Below are positions 12,501 through 25,248 of a stretch of 64,000 bases of DNA, one piece after another. Under the pieces are notes generated by a model. The model searched no databases and was not told where the DNA came from. It saw only the letters and a list, made by a program, of their open reading frames with translations. Source of the stretch: Trebouxia sp. TZW2008 (lineage: Eukaryota > Chlorophyta > Trebouxiophyceae > Trebouxiales > Trebouxiaceae); assembly GCA_002118135.1 (NCBI GenBank), contig BDIU01000226.1, positions 62,001 to 126,000 on the forward strand. The letters are read 5' to 3'. Within the stretch, counting starts at the first letter, position 1. Each line of letters starts with the position of its first letter. The translations under genes were made by a program, and so were the position numbers.

Positions 12501-13236
12501 CAGAATGTCACCAATGTTATGACCAAAGGCCGCCAGTGTAACATCAGCCAACATAGGTCATCAATGTAACGTAGCCACATGGGACCCATGTGGCTATAGA
12601 GCCAGGTGCTTGCTATCAAATGCCAGCACTGCTTGTTTCTAGCTTGTGCACTTTGTGCTTTGCGCCTGTTGTTCCACATGCATACTGTCAGCGAACAGTG
12701 GTGCAAACAAATATGTGTTGGAATGATTTGCATCAGTATCGACAAGTGTACACAGTTCAATATGCGTGCTTTGAATGCAAATGGCAATTTGCATGTATAA
12801 TTAGGTGTGTGTGGTGTTACAGATACTCTCATGCACAAATGACCTCTCAGTCTCAAGCGGCATTCAGCCGAATGCACTACAGCATTGACTGCAAGCATCC
12901 ACACGTCGGCTCTGGTGCATCAGTCAGCCGCTCTCCCACCGAAGAACTGTTGTTTGTGACCAGCATGAGCAGTGCACTGCATGCACAGTTGCATGCACTT
13001 GAAACATTGCTCGCATGCATAAGCAACGGTCAATCATCCAGAACGAGACATTTGTGCAGACCAAACGCACGGCACTACCCTCTATCGCCAGACAGCGAAA
13101 GCCCTTCTGACTCTGCACGGCATGTGATAGGCGCGATTGCTTGTTGTTGTGGCACACTGCAGCCCTGATCAGTGATCGTTACGTGTCTTGAGGCGTACAA
13201 GCGCGTTTCGCTCGGCATTTCTGCAAAAACAGCGAC
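12501..13236. other. Intergenic region
   Basis: Between the SDR stop and the S28 peptidase ATG. A 192-codon plus-strand frame at 12590-13168 is Cys/His-rich with no family resemblance and is treated as chance. Nothing else is recognised. Confidence 0.5.
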
Positions 13237-16200
13237 ATGCGGGGAGATACAGGATGCAAAAGACGTGTCTTGTGTCTCCGATGTTTGCTGCAATCCGTCA
13301 TCCTGCTATCCGCTGTCACGCATGCCAGGGTGCAGACACCTCCCATGGGTCCGTGGCAAACAATGACCCAGCCAACTACAAATCAGCACACCTCCAGGCA
13401 CTTACTTGACATGTGCAAAAAACACTGGCGTGATACGACCTTGGACCACTTTTCATGGGTGAGCAAGACAAGTGGTCAGCAGTCTCCATGCAGTGCAACT
13501 TAGCTTCCAGGCAACAGTCTGCACAACACTCTGCAGGCACCACCTCCAGACGGCAAAAGAACTTACAGGCAAAGATACTATGTATGTGACCAGCACTGGC
13601 AAGGCAAAGCTGACAGTGATCCGAAAAAGGGACCAATCTTCTTCTATCTTGGCAATGAAGCAGATGTCACATTGTAAGCCAAATCTGATGCATTTCATGT
13701 GCAGCTCTTCTCCTTCTTCTTGACCTTTCCCAGACACTTCTGCTCAGAGAGACACATTCCTCACATGTCAACAGGTATCTCAACAACACGGGCCTCATGT
13801 GGGAGTCAGCAAAAGACTTTGGAGCGCTTGCGTTGTTTGCCGAGCACCGCTACTATGGCGAATCCAAGCCTTACACTGGCAAAGAGCTGAAGCAAAACAT
13901 GCAGTACCTCACAGCAGAGCAAGCTATGGCTGACTATGCTGAGCTGCTGACAGAGCTCAAGTCAGAACTGCAGGCAGAGCAGAGCCCTGTCATTGGCTTT
14001 GGTGGTTCCTATGGTGGAATGTTGGCAGCTTGGATGCGTATGAAGTACCCTCACATCCTGGACGGTGCTATTGCTGCCTCTGCTCCAATCTGGTGCGCCA
14101 ACTTTGCCTTGCCTGATACTGACTGCACCAAGCTTGAGGCAGATATCAAGAACATGCTTAATTGTTTGGCATACATCTCCAAGAAACGTCTGGTTTTCAT
14201 CTCACAGGAATGTCTGAACTCAGATCTCAAAGAAAGATGCAGACTTCAGACCTGTTCATTGGAAATTGGACGTGAACCAACCCCTTGTAGGGCAACGTTG
14301 AAGTTCTGATGTGTTTGTGGCAGCTATGCAGACATGCCAGGCTGGCAGGCATAGCCACAATGATGAGCAACTCATCAGAGTTCTTGTGTCAATCAGCAAG
14401 TCAGGCACTGGCGCTGAATGCTGCTCTGCTTGGCTTGATTACTCTGGTTTGCAGCGACTGTCTGTCAGAACTTACAGTGCAGCATTGCGCATGTTAGATG
14501 ATGTCAAATGTGTCCACAATACTTTGACCAAAACAGGTATTTTGTCAATGTCTTGGCCTTGCAGGGCGTTTCCAGGCGAGGACCCTCCTGTTGACAGTGG
14601 GGCTTTTGCAAAGATTGTGACCAGGGATGCCACTCCAGCTGGCGGTGCTGCATCAGCATGTGCAGGTCAGCCAACATTTTGTGACCAGAGTCAGCCATTT
14701 TGACGTATGATGTCCAGCTCAAATCTAGGCAGGTTGCTGTGTTGTGCATCACCTATACATATATAGATTGGTGGCTGTCTCATTTCTTCCGTATTACTTG
14801 CTGTCGACATCCCTGCAAAAATAACAGCATGCTCTGCTACATGCAGCACACTTGCATGCCGTGCAAATGACGTATCTTAGGGCATGGACAGCTGCAATGC
14901 GCAGCGCTCTGACAATACATCATGCTCTTGATGTGAGTCCTGCATCTGGCAGGATTGGCACACTTGTGTTGACTACATGTCACACTTTGACATGGGCAGC
15001 CTGATTACAGTAACCTCTTGATATGACCACTGCATTGCTCACCAAGAAAACTGTCTTTACATCAAACTGTCCTTACTCAGAAGTACCACTGTAGTCAGAA
15101 TGCAGTGCTTGGTTCCCAGTTGCATTGTCCTTGCATTGAAATTGCCCTTACATTAAGTGTCCTGATATCAAGAAATCTGAGGAGGTAGTAACACATCGTT
15201 GGGTCTATGTGAGCAAAGGGTGCAAACATGCTCCCTTCCGTGTATGCAAAATTCAAAGGCTATGGTAGACTGCAGAAGCAAAAAGCCGTGCTACCAAACT
15301 CTTAGCACGCCTATGATATGGAACAAGTACATGGATGTGTCAGTCTGGCTCTTGATGCAACTGTGTGGAAGCACAGGCAACGTGAGAAATGCCTGGAAGC
15401 TGTTGAAGGAATGGGGCAGCAATGATGAGGGCAGAGACCAGATCAGGGAAGCCCTGCAGCTGTGTCCTGCCGCTGATCTGGCGAAAGATGATGACGCAGA
15501 CAATCTGGCTCAGTGGGCGCAGAATGCATTTGACTATATGGTAATAACAACTCTTGTGAGTTATATCTGAGTGGACGTTGGCTAGTATAAGCTTAAGCAA
15601 CATAACTCTGTCTTGTAACTGCTGCTACACGCTGCATAAAGAGTTCATGTCTGGGTAGACTCCGCTGACAGCACCTCAGCTATGTTGGCACATGTGCTGC
15701 TTGGTGTACGTGCTGCTCGATGTCAATACACGCTGACACCTTTTCTACTGTTCATGTGAAACAGGGGCAGTCACATGAACGTGGACTCACAAGCTGCCAG
15801 ACATGAAGAATGTCAGAATGGGCATGTGTCAAATACATGATTGCGATCAAAGGAGTGGTGTTGCAACGGGAGAACTCTCATACCCTTCAGACTACATGTT
15901 GAATGGCATGGGCACTCTACCAGCCTAGAACACATAGAATAGGAACATTTCCAAGCCTTCAAGAGTTGTTTTGCACAGGCCATGGGAGACTTCCCGTACC
16001 CATCAGACTACATGTTGAATGGCATGGGCACCTTACCAGCCTACCCGATGCAAGCAGCCTGCCAGCCGCTGAGTCAGCAGGGCTTGTCCGGCCAGGCCCT
16101 CCTGGAAGGGCTTCGTCAAGCAATTGGCACCTTTTACAACTTCTCCGGCCATCTACCTTGCTACAACTACACTGAGGGTCCTAATCCTGAAGGCGATGAA

Positions 16201-18012
16201 GACAGCAACTTCTGGGACTATCAAGCCTGCACTGAAATGGTCATGCCTTTCAGCAGGAATGGCAGTAAGTCAACAGCCCTGCATTCAGTAGGAATAGCAG
16301 TGAGTTGACTGCTTTGCCCTAATCAGGAATGGCAGTAAGTCAACAACTCTGCATTGTTCAAGAATGGCAGTAAGTCCATAATTCTGCATTGATCACAAAT
16401 GGCAATGACTCAACAGCTCTGCATTGATCAGGAATGGCAGTGACTCAACAGCTCTGCATTGATCAGGGATGGCAGTAAGTCAACAGCTCTGCTTTGATCA
16501 GAAATGGCAGTGACTAAACAGCTCTGCATTGATCAGGGACGGCAGTCACCCAACGGCTCTGCATTGATCAGGAATGGAAATAAGTCAACAGCTCTGCATT
16601 GATCAGAAATGGCAGTAAGTCAACAGCTCTGCATTGATCAGAAATGGCAGTGACTCAACACCTCTGCATTCCCTGTAAGGGCACCGCTACATCAGCTCAA
16701 GACCAACACACAAGATTTTTATCTTGCTTGTAGCTTGACTTAGCTTACTTCTGCACTGCACTGCTTGTGCTCATCATTTGTTTTATGTGTCGCTGTGCTC
16801 GCCAATGAGACTAGTGATGTAGTACATGTGCTGAGTGTGGGTGGCACAAGCCCTTATACTGCGCTTGTCTTAGCTGAATGGAAGACGTCCATCAGAGTCG
16901 CAATGGAAAAGGGCATGGCTGAATGCTTGATGCATGATTGCTACATGGCTTAGCATGCACATTGCATGACAGAAGAAGTCTTGTATGCAGAAGATGACAT
17001 GTTCTGGAAACAGCCTTGGGACTTCAAAGCCTTTGCAAAAGAGTGCAAGAAATGGTGGGGTGTCACACCTCGCCCCTACTGGGCTCAAGTCAGGTCTGCT
17101 CCTGTCTCTATACTGCTGTTGTATGTCTCTTAAAAATGAGTGGACATAGCTTGTCAGCCTGCCATAGTGTGAATTGTCTGATGCTACTGGGGCAACAAGG
17201 CTTCTATGGCAGCCTGTGATCCCATACACAGGTCACTGACTACAGCCTTGCACAATCATTCTGCAGCAAATTGATGACCACATACAACCTTGCTGCTGTT
17301 GTGACTTTGGCTGTCAATGGTTGTGCTATCACATGGACAACTGGCAACTGGTTCACTGCATTGATGTCTATGGTGCTTAGATGACAAAGTGATGATGTCA
17401 ATCATGCCTTGCAAGAGTTGTGCTTGTTCAACAACACTATACACATCAATGCAACCTCATCATCAACTACCTTGTTGGGTTGCAGCTGGGGTGGTCGCAA
17501 GATAGGCACTGCCAGCAATATTGTCTTCAGCAACGGACTGTTGGATCCCTGGCATGGCTTTGGAGTTTTGCAGAACATTTCAGACTCTGTTGTGGCTGTC
17601 ATCATCCCGGAAGGCGCGCATCATCTTGATGTAAGTCTTGTCTAAACCTTGCTGACTTTTTACTTGCATGAAGCTGATCCAAGCTCTCCCTCATTACTAG
17701 TGTAAAAGGTCACTCTGCCTGTCAGGCACACTTCATTACATGATGATTTGCTGGATGCTGTGTCAGCGTGCTCCGGCGACACATTGTGTGCGCAGTTGTT
17801 TGCTTCAACTTGATGAGCTCCTGTGCATGCTTGTGTAGTTGCTGTGCTGGCCCTCCTTGGCTGCTCTGAGTTGATGCTTTCTGGTGCAGCTGATGTTCTC
17901 AAATTCACTGGATCCCCCCTCTGTCACAGAGGCTCGCAACCTAGAGCGGCAGTACATACGGCAATGGGTAGATCAAGCAAACAAGGCATCTGACAGAATG
18001 GCTTTGCAGTGA
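13237..18012 (+). CDS. S28 serine carboxypeptidase (lysosomal Pro-X carboxypeptidase type)
   Basis: Starts with a signal peptide (hydrophobic [20 protein letters not shown]), then LDHFSW, a family hallmark. Exons: 13237-about 13460; about 13535-13674; about 13775-14092 ([11 protein letters not shown] upstream, [11 protein letters not shown], and the nucleophile [13 protein letters not shown]); about 14563-14664 ([13 protein letters not shown]); about 15380-15540; 15979-16264 ([23 protein letters not shown]); about 16988-17092 ([12 protein letters not shown]); about 17487-17630 ([10 protein letters not shown] with catalytic Asp, [10 protein letters not shown] with catalytic His); 17890-18012. 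The triad is complete. The enzyme cleaves a C-terminal residue after proline in the vacuole, lysosome or secretory route. Introns hold a decayed copy of an exon start (about 15868-15930) and a 12-unit minisatellite made from a splice donor. Confidence 0.88.
15055..15150 (+). repeat. Dispersed repeat B, copy 1 (S28 gene intron)
   Basis: Shares aactgtccttactcagaag, gtagtcagaatgcagtg and gttgcattgtcctt with two other intronic segments at 20980-21070 and 47101-47205, all on the plus strand. No coding capacity. Confidence 0.7.
15863..15930 (+). repeat. Decayed duplicate of a downstream exon start
   Basis: The stretch from ggagaactctcatacccttc to accagcctag repeats the start of the real exon at 15979-16045 (cttcccgtacccatcagact onward) with a few substitutions. 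The copy hits an in-frame TAG where the real exon reads TAC. It lies about 110 bp upstream, within the intron. Confidence 0.8.
16254..16676 (+). repeat. 12-unit, 35-bp minisatellite carrying a splice donor
   Basis: Tandem units of about 35 bp (aggaatggcagtaagtcaac, then agctctgcattgatc). The first unit straddles the exon-intron boundary: aggaatggca is the last coding sequence (FSRNG) and gtaagt is the donor. Units 3, 4, 7 and 11 keep gcagtaagt; others have gtgact, gtgagt or a lost site. Confidence 0.9.
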
Positions 18013-18829
18013 CATTCTGGAATTCCAGATATGCCAGGAATCGGATCTTGTATGCTGTCCAGCTAATGCTTACATGGCATTGCATTCGCTTGATCTTTTG
18101 AGCCCCAGCTTGAACCTTTTGATGCAGTGTGCTGTCTGGCTTGCAATTGAAGATAAGCCTTATCTTTCCTTAGGACAGCAAGAACTAGCAAGGCCTGGCT
18201 CTGAATCAGACCTCTGACCAACTGCAGCTTGGCGCTAGCGCTGAAGCTGTTTCACGAAGCTATCACAGCTATCTGTCAACATTACATCTGTTATCATATG
18301 TAGTCAATTTGCACTTAATTATAATTATTAGCGGAACAATGTTGATGACTTCATGTATATGGCAGCAGCGAGCTGTTGTTTGCGTTGCTCCATGCATTTC
18401 TGCATTTCATGATGCAGTGCACTACCAAAATGGTGGAATTATGGAAAAATTTGCGGCTTCGGCTGAACACGAGCACCCATGAGTGCAGTACATGCATGCC
18501 ACAGTCAAACGCCCTGCTAGCTCATTCTCAACGGCCCTAAGTGAGATTCCTGTCGAGTAAAGTTTAAGCCACAGGAGTGCGGGATTTTGCCGTGCTTTGC
18601 ATGCTGCTCCGATCGCTGATCAACCTCTTCTGAGCTATTCAGGCGCACTCTAAATGCATGGAGGCCCTACTGTGCTGCTGAGCGGTGGGCCTAGCCACTC
18701 CTGCAGTCACCCTTTTGGTGTCAACAAGCTGTGTTAACAACAGGACATGTGCATAGGCAATTTCAGCGCTAGCAACCTCGTCACGCATCGCGCGGAGAGC
18801 ACGTGCAGGCATCCAGACACCCTCATAAC
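18013..18829. other. Intergenic region / KEA promoter
   Basis: No supported gene. An AT-rich patch (taattataattattagcgg, about 18317-18335) is the only notable feature. The minus-strand frame near 18639-18866 overlaps the KEA start and is not supported. Confidence 0.4.
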
Positions 18830-21800
18830 ATGCCCGCAGCGTTGCTGACCTCCTTCGCGCCTGCAAGACCGTTTACAGCTGTTCAACCGACTTTCCAGCG
18901 CAGACTCGTTGTCCGTGCCAGCTCACATCAGCTGCATCGTGACAATGCAGCTTACAATTCTGCTGCAAAATGCAAGCAGTTTGCAGTGTCCAGTCGAAAA
19001 GCACAGCGCAAGATGTCAAGGGTCAGGCAAGTTCAGACAAGGGCAGGAAGTGACCCTTTGGTGCCGCTTGGGCTCGACTTTCTCACCTTTCTGGCAGCAA
19101 CAGTCCTGGTCATACCACTGTTCAAGTCTGTCAAGGCTTCACCAGTGCTGGGCTTCTTGTTTTCTGGACTCTTGCTGGGGCAACTTGGGTAAGGCTTCAT
19201 GGCTGAGTGCAATGTAAACAACCTTTGTCGCGGCCAGAGAATTCAATACCTTCCTGTTGTCATGCAGTCTTTTCCGCAATATAGAAGACATTCAGAAACT
19301 CAGTGAGCTTGGTGTTCTGTTTTTGCTGTTTGAGATGGGTCTTGAACTCAGCTTGGACAGGCTGAAGGTGAGTGCATGACAATGTCATGCTTTGGCATTC
19401 CTCAGCTTGATTGGCATATTCCTGTATGGCATGCAATTTTGATCACACATCTTGCCCAGGCACATACATAGCATGCAGAGTGTTTGAGGACACTTGTTTG
19501 CTCCAGCACATACCTAGCTGAGCCTGCTGAGCTTGTCTAGCATGTGTTTTGAATGAATGAGTGAATGAGGTTAACAGAATATGCTGGGTTGCACGCTGAA
19601 GGTCCAGTGTACATGCCATTCATGCCACATCGTTGTCACTTGCATTGCTTGTGCAGGCTCTGGCTAAGTTTGCATTTGGGCTTGGCTCAATGCAAATGGT
19701 GTTGTGCACACTAGCATTCACCTGTTTTGCCCTGCCAGTGGGGAACGGCATAGGAACACAGATCCTGGTCAAGATCTTCCACGCGCCTGTCAGCCTGGCC
19801 GCCATTCGCACAGTGGACGAGGCAGTGGTGATAGGTGCAGCCTTGTCACTCTCCTCCTCAGCCTTTGTGCTGCAGCTGCTATCAGAAACTGGTCAGCTGG
19901 GCTCGAAATTTGGGTCAGCTACACTTGGCATTCTGCTCTTACAGGTAATCAGCTTTGGCCAAAAACCAATTGTCCAGAGTCTGCTTTGTATGTTCTTAGG
20001 GATGCAAGCAAGTCACCTGCTACTGCTCTCAGCGCCAGCCACACAAAAGCCTATCTATAGAACATGACACTGTTGTATGTGCGGCATTCTTTCAGGCGTT
20101 CAGACTTCTTGAAAGTTTGTTAGTGTTTGCAGCAGCAGCAATGCATATCATGGCAATGAAGCTAGCTTACCACATGTGAATGCACGTGACTGACATGCAC
20201 AACCTTTGATCACTCCAGTACAAGTTCTGTCACTGCAGGACATAGCTGTGGTACCATTCCTGGTGCTGTTGCCATTTGTGGAAAAGAATGACCTGGCTGG
20301 AGAGAGCACACTAAGCCTAGTGTATGAGCTTGGCCCAACAGCGTTGAAGACACTAGGCAGTCTGGCTGCCTTGTTGTTTGTTGGGCGGCTGGTCATGCGG
20401 CGCCTGTTTGAGCTGGTTGCAGAGTCACGCAGCGACGAAACCTTCATCTCATTGTGTCTGTTGACAGTCACTGGAGCCGGCCTTCTGACACAGAAGCTCG
20501 GCCTGAGCGATACTCTAGGTATGCACTCCACACTGCTGTGGGGCTATCATGATAGTATGATGGCATAGATTCTGAGCTTGACAGCTTGAATGACAATTGC
20601 CGCAGCATGTCATGGTGATTGCCTTCTATACCTGACAGCATGTATGCCAGTCAACATAGCATGGCAGATTCAAGTGCCCAAGTCAGTCTTTGGGTTTCCC
20701 AAGTGCTTGCTCCAGCTACTCAGCTGACGCTGCCCCTCGCACAGATTAGTCTAGGACATACCAGCATTTATGCTGCTTTGAACATCAGCTCATGGATGAG
20801 CGCAGCTCACGGTTTGACGTGCTGATTGGCTTGCTTGCATGCAGGGGCTTTCTCAGCAGGAGTGTTGCTAGCTGAGACAAACTACAGAACTCAGGTACAG
20901 CAGCTGCTGCTGCTGCTGCATCTCTGGCTGCATACACTCATTAAACTTTGTAATGACTGTGTTGGCTCCCAACAGACATGTCCTTATATCAAACTGTCCT
21001 TACTCAGAGCTTTCACTGCAGTCAGAACGCAGCAATTGAATACCAATTGCATTGTCCTCACATCAGGACAGAGTAATGCAAAAGTTGACACCATGGTCAT
21101 AAGTATAGGCCCGACGACAATTGCTTGACTGGCTTTCTTTTTGCATCACCCTATTGTAGACACTTCAGCTGATTTGCTGAAGTACAGACATACAAGTCCT
21201 CTTTCCAGCCAGTTTGCATCTGTTCAACAGTGATTTGTGTCATTGAACTGCCAAGCACAATGAACAAAATGATGAACGTCAGAATAGCTAGTAGAACCCT
21301 TGACCTCCGATTTTCAAACCGTTGCTCTACCACTGCAGGTTGAAGCTGACATACGCCCCTTCAGAGGCATCCTGCTGGGTCTCTTCTTCGTCACAACTGG
21401 CAGCAGTCTGGACTTGGGCCTGCTGTTTCAGCAGTGGCCTATTGTGTTGGCCCTCACGGGCGGTCTGATTGCTGTCAAAGTGGGCATCATTGGCAGCGTG
21501 GCACCCTTATTTGGCTTGAACAAGTGAGTGCCCATCATCCTGTTTCAGTGGCCTATTGTGTTGGCCCTCACAGGCGGTCTGACTGCTATCGACTGCTGTC
21601 AAAGTTGGCATCATTGGCAGCGTGGCATCCCTCTTTGGCCTGAACAAGTGAGTTTATTTATCTCATGGCCAAGCAGCTGAGGCTTTATAGTCTGTCTCGT
21701 TCATTGCTCCACACATGCACCTGATGTGCAGTACCTCAAGGCTTGCTTACACATTTTCAGCGCAAGCCTGCTTGCGCTTTGTCTTGAATTCAGAGCTAGA

Positions 21801-24672
21801 GTGACGGCAGTCAGCATGTGCTAGAATAATAATGCAAACCTTCTTTCCAACAATGCCTATGTGGAGGAGACATTGTTGGTAAGAACAGTTGCATGCCATG
21901 GCCGTACCTTCAGCGCAGAGTTATCCACAGAACGTCAAGGATGGTCAGAGGCGTCACAAGTCACAGGCAATTGACCACATGATAGCGCTGCGCATCAGCA
22001 GCAGCTCAGCAGTCTGTGCAGCACAGCTCTATTTGATCTCAGCTCAAGCTAGGCACAGTTGTACCGACCCAACAGGTGGGGTGCACAGCCAGTTGTATTG
22101 GACATCACAGATTGCCATCAGACATTGTTGAGCATGTGACTGAAGTTGTGGGCATGCAGGGGGGAGTCAGTGCGCACTGCCTTCATGTTGGCACAGGGCG
22201 GCGAGTTTGCCTTTGTGCTGCTCAGCCTTGCATCTGAGCTGAAGGTGCTGCCTGTGGAGCTGAACAAGCTGTTGATCATTGTGGTGGTGATCAGTATGGC
22301 CCTTACACCGGGCCTTGCCTCTGTGGGCAAGTACCTGGCAGAGAAGGCAGATGAAGCTGATGAGGCTTCCTCAGGTCAGCTTGCTGCACTTCAGCATTGT
22401 TATGCTGTATCGTGTGCGTTTTCATTGTGGGTACTTGCTGAACAAGCTGCTGATCATTGTGATGGTGATCAGCATGGCCCTTACACCGGGCCTGGCCTCT
22501 GTGGGCAAATATCTAGCAGAGAAGGCAGACAAAGCTGATGAGGCTTCGTCAGGTTTGCCTGCTGCATCATCGTCTATGCTTGCTAGCATGTTCAGAGTCT
22601 TTGTTGCAGCCTGATGAGCATGCTCTGATGAAACTCCTGTCATTGGGTAGGTTGCATCAGCAGCAGCTACATTTGCACTTCTTGGTCTTATTGCTTGCTG
22701 GGGGTCATTCAGGACCCTTGCTCCTCAAACGCACCATATTGACTGCTGCTATTATCAGCTAGTGACTGCTACAATTCAGACAATGGACACAGCACACACA
22801 GGCTGTATGCTGCAGCAATGACCAAAAAGTCAGCTGATGGTGGTTCGCCCTTGCTTGGAGAACCGCGTTTGCAAAACTGGCTGCATCACAGGACACCATT
22901 CAACATCACATGATTGTGTATGTACAATGTGGACTTTTGCTGGTGTAGGGCAAGACCCAGCAAGCATAGGCGCAGGGGCACGTGACATGCGGCCTGTGGT
23001 CATCTGTGGCTTTGGGGAGCTGGGCCAGTCAGTGGTGAACATGCTGGAGAGCCCCCTATCTCAGACTCTGGAGCGGGGCCAGGTGCCTTATGTGGCTTTT
23101 GACCTGCAGCCAGCACGCATCAAGGCTGCCAGGGCTGCTGGCTTTAACGTATTGTATGGGTGAGTGCTGCTTCTCTATCCACAATGGCAGTGATATGCAT
23201 TGCAATGACGCTTTTGATCCGGGCTCAAGGCGACATAAGAGGCTGGGGCTGCATCTGCTGCTTCCGCATGCATGCAGAGCCTCAATATGTGTGACAGTGT
23301 CCACAGCAAGGTAACAAAGGCTTATGCACTCATACACAAAGTGTGTGGGTGACGTGCTGTGTCATGCAGCACCCTTCAGACATGTCCAGACATGTTTGAG
23401 CAAGCGTCAGCTGTCAGCACCTGGCTTCATCATGTTTTGCGGTCTGCTGTTGAGACAAGCAGTCAGATCTGATGCATGTCATGCATTACCCAGGTGGGCT
23501 GCAAGGCCAGGGTGAGAGTCAGCACCTTGAGGAGCGAGCAAGATACAATGAGTATTTGTGCTGTGCATGCAGGGATGCATCGAGGGTCTCGGTCTTGCAC
23601 GCTGCTGGAATTGAGCAACCTAGAGCGCTTGCTGTGGTTTACACAGCCAGGGGTCGGCTGGTGTCCACAGTGCATGCTTTAAGGGAGGCTTACCCCAATG
23701 TGAGCCCTTCACCCTGCCTTTGCATCTGCAGTCGCACATGCAGCATCTCTGTTATTGTGTGCTGCACAATGCAGCACTCAGTAGCGCAGTGCGGTGCGCT
23801 TCAGCCACCGCCGTAGGTCAAGGCATTACGTGCTGCTGTACGGCAAGCTACCCTTTAGATACATTTTCATTCTCAAGCAATGCCTCAAAGCAGCTGAAGA
23901 TGTACCTGGTGCATGACATGATCAGATACATCAAAAGCTGCAGCTTCAGGTACGTGTCGCAGCAATGCTGTTGAGCCTGCTTTGATAAGTCGGGCAAGGC
24001 GTAGTGTCCACTAAACGTTGCCTGTTGCAGGTGCCTATTTATGTGCGTGCCCTGGACTTGCGGCATGCTGGAGAGCTAAAAGCAGCAGGCGCAGATTTTG
24101 TGACAGCTTCCACAACAGAAGCTGGCATGGCTTTGGGCAGCCGCATGCTGCAGGAACTGGGCGGCAGAGAAAACGACATCGCTGGCCTGACGAGAGCCTT
24201 GCGCAAGCAGCTCGACGCCAGATCACATGAGATGATGCAGATCCTCAGAAACGAGCTGCCAGCACCAGCCATCACGGTGTCTGAAGAAGACGAGGTGTTT
24301 GTCTTTGACCAAGGCGCAGTCAGTAAGGCTGATTTACCCACACAGGCGGCTTTGGCCACACCACAGAAGAGCACGATAGCACCTAGAGGTCAGGAAACTG
24401 CAGCCGCCATGGGTTTGCAAGAAGCGCCTGCTGATCAGCCTGTCGTGGTCACTAAGCAGCCTCATGAGGAGAGAGCGACTGCAAGCAAGATGTCACCTGA
24501 AGCTGAAGCAAACAGCAACCACAACAACGGGCCGCTGACTGATGAGCAGCTGCGGGTGAAGTACAGGGATGGGTCTGACTCATGCCCTATTGATGACAGC
24601 AAGGAGAAGGAGACAGATAAGGAAAAGGAGAAATCACATGCTGGCGCTAAAGCTGCTGATGACAAGCAATAA
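18830..24672 (+). CDS. KEA-type K+/H+ antiporter, plastid-targeted (CPA2 + RCK/KTN domain)
   Basis: Residues about 1-60 are Ser/Arg/Ala-rich, as in plastid transit peptides (MPAALLTSFAPARPF). Ten exons with consistent phases: 18830-19188, 19268-19368, 19657-19944, 20239-20518, 20845-20894, 21339-21523, 22160-22374, 22949-23160, 23573-23699, 24031-24672. They encode a CPA2 membrane domain (VLGFLFSGLLLGQLG; FLLFEMGLELSLDRL; the Na+/H+ exchanger helix TVDEAVVIGAALSLSSSAF; AGVLLAETNYRTQ; ADIRPFRGILLGLFFVTTG) and then an RCK/TrkA-N nucleotide-binding domain (VVICGFGELGQSVVNML, AFDLQP, YVRALDLRHAGELKAAGA). The tail is hydrophilic and charged. KEA proteins exchange K+ for H+ at the plastid envelope or thylakoid; I cannot choose between KEA1/2 and KEA3. 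Two exons are followed by partial tandem copies of their own 3' ends. Confidence 0.9.
20980..21070 (+). repeat. Dispersed repeat B, copy 2 (KEA gene intron)
   Basis: Contains aactgtccttactcagagc, gcagtcagaacgcag and attgcattgtcctcacatca. The ends (tgtccttatatc and acatcaggaca) are loosely inverted, hinting at a small mobile element, but this is weak. Confidence 0.7.
21421..21655 (+). repeat. Tandem copy of KEA exon 6 end plus donor
   Basis: The exon end 21424-21523 (from ctgtttcagtggcctattgt to the donor caa/gtgagt) recurs at 21541-21655 with the donor again intact. The copy has a 10-base insertion (around gactgctatcgactgctgtc) that breaks its frame, so it cannot substitute as coding sequence. 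Confidence 0.9.
22254..22560 (+). repeat. Tandem copy of KEA exon 7 end plus donor
   Basis: 22259-22376 and 22438-22556 are near-identical; both encode LNKLLIIV(V/M)VISMALTPG through the ADEASSG region and end at cag/gt. The copy keeps an open frame, but the sequence before it is not the exon's own upstream half, so only the 3' part of the exon and its donor were copied. Confidence 0.9.
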
Positions 24673-25248
24673 GCTGACTGTGATGTTTTGCAGGAAAGTA
24701 CAGTCGTACATAACTGGCAATATTTATTCTTTGACATTTGGCCGTGTATCACTTCTGTGGGGTGCCACTTGCTGAGGGTTTTTGCAATGTCTGCTGTCCT
24801 TGCAGCATATGCTGCAATATTCGAGCAGTTGTTTGAGTGACATGCACATCTGCTCATGATCGTGCCATCAGCAGTAAGTTTTTTCCAATTGGCTTCCTGT
24901 CTATACTTTTACTTTGGCATGCTGAATGACTTGACATTTTCTGCCACCGTTCTGTTTCTGAGCGTTGTGATTTGAGCACAGCAAATATTGCTGTTGGCCA
25001 GCAAACTGTTGGTAAGTGTAAGCTGTATAGCATATCAGCTTGTATCAGAAACAGCTGATGCGCTAGTGCACAGCAGCAAGGAGCTGAGCATTCATGTATG
25101 CATGAACCCAACTAACTCATCACCCTGCTGTAGACATACCTACTCCTGCATACTCCACAACCACTGCAGAGACCGTCTGACCAAACTACAACTCAACAAC
25201 ACTATGACATGCAACTACTGTAGCACATCAAGGTGATTAGTCTGCATA
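24673..25248. other. Convergent intergenic region
   Basis: Between the 3' ends of KEA (+) and the SUN gene (-). It should hold both 3' UTRs. No gene is recognised. Confidence 0.5.

Noticed and set aside
12590..13168. 192-codon plus-strand open frame
   Set aside because: Cys/His-rich random-looking composition, no family resemblance, no splice context; overlaps other frames equally open.
14093..14309. Continuation of the S28 exon past its donor ([14 protein letters not shown])
   Set aside because: The family sequence requires splicing at 14092 to FPGEDPPVD; the readthrough is intron.
16254..16676. Regular 35-bp repeats resembling a CRISPR array
   Set aside because: Units are contiguous with no unique spacers, derive from a splice junction, and lie in an intron of a eukaryotic gene.
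18301..18345. AT-rich patch as a possible replication origin
   Set aside because: Short and isolated; no further evidence, and nuclear origins cannot be called from base composition alone.
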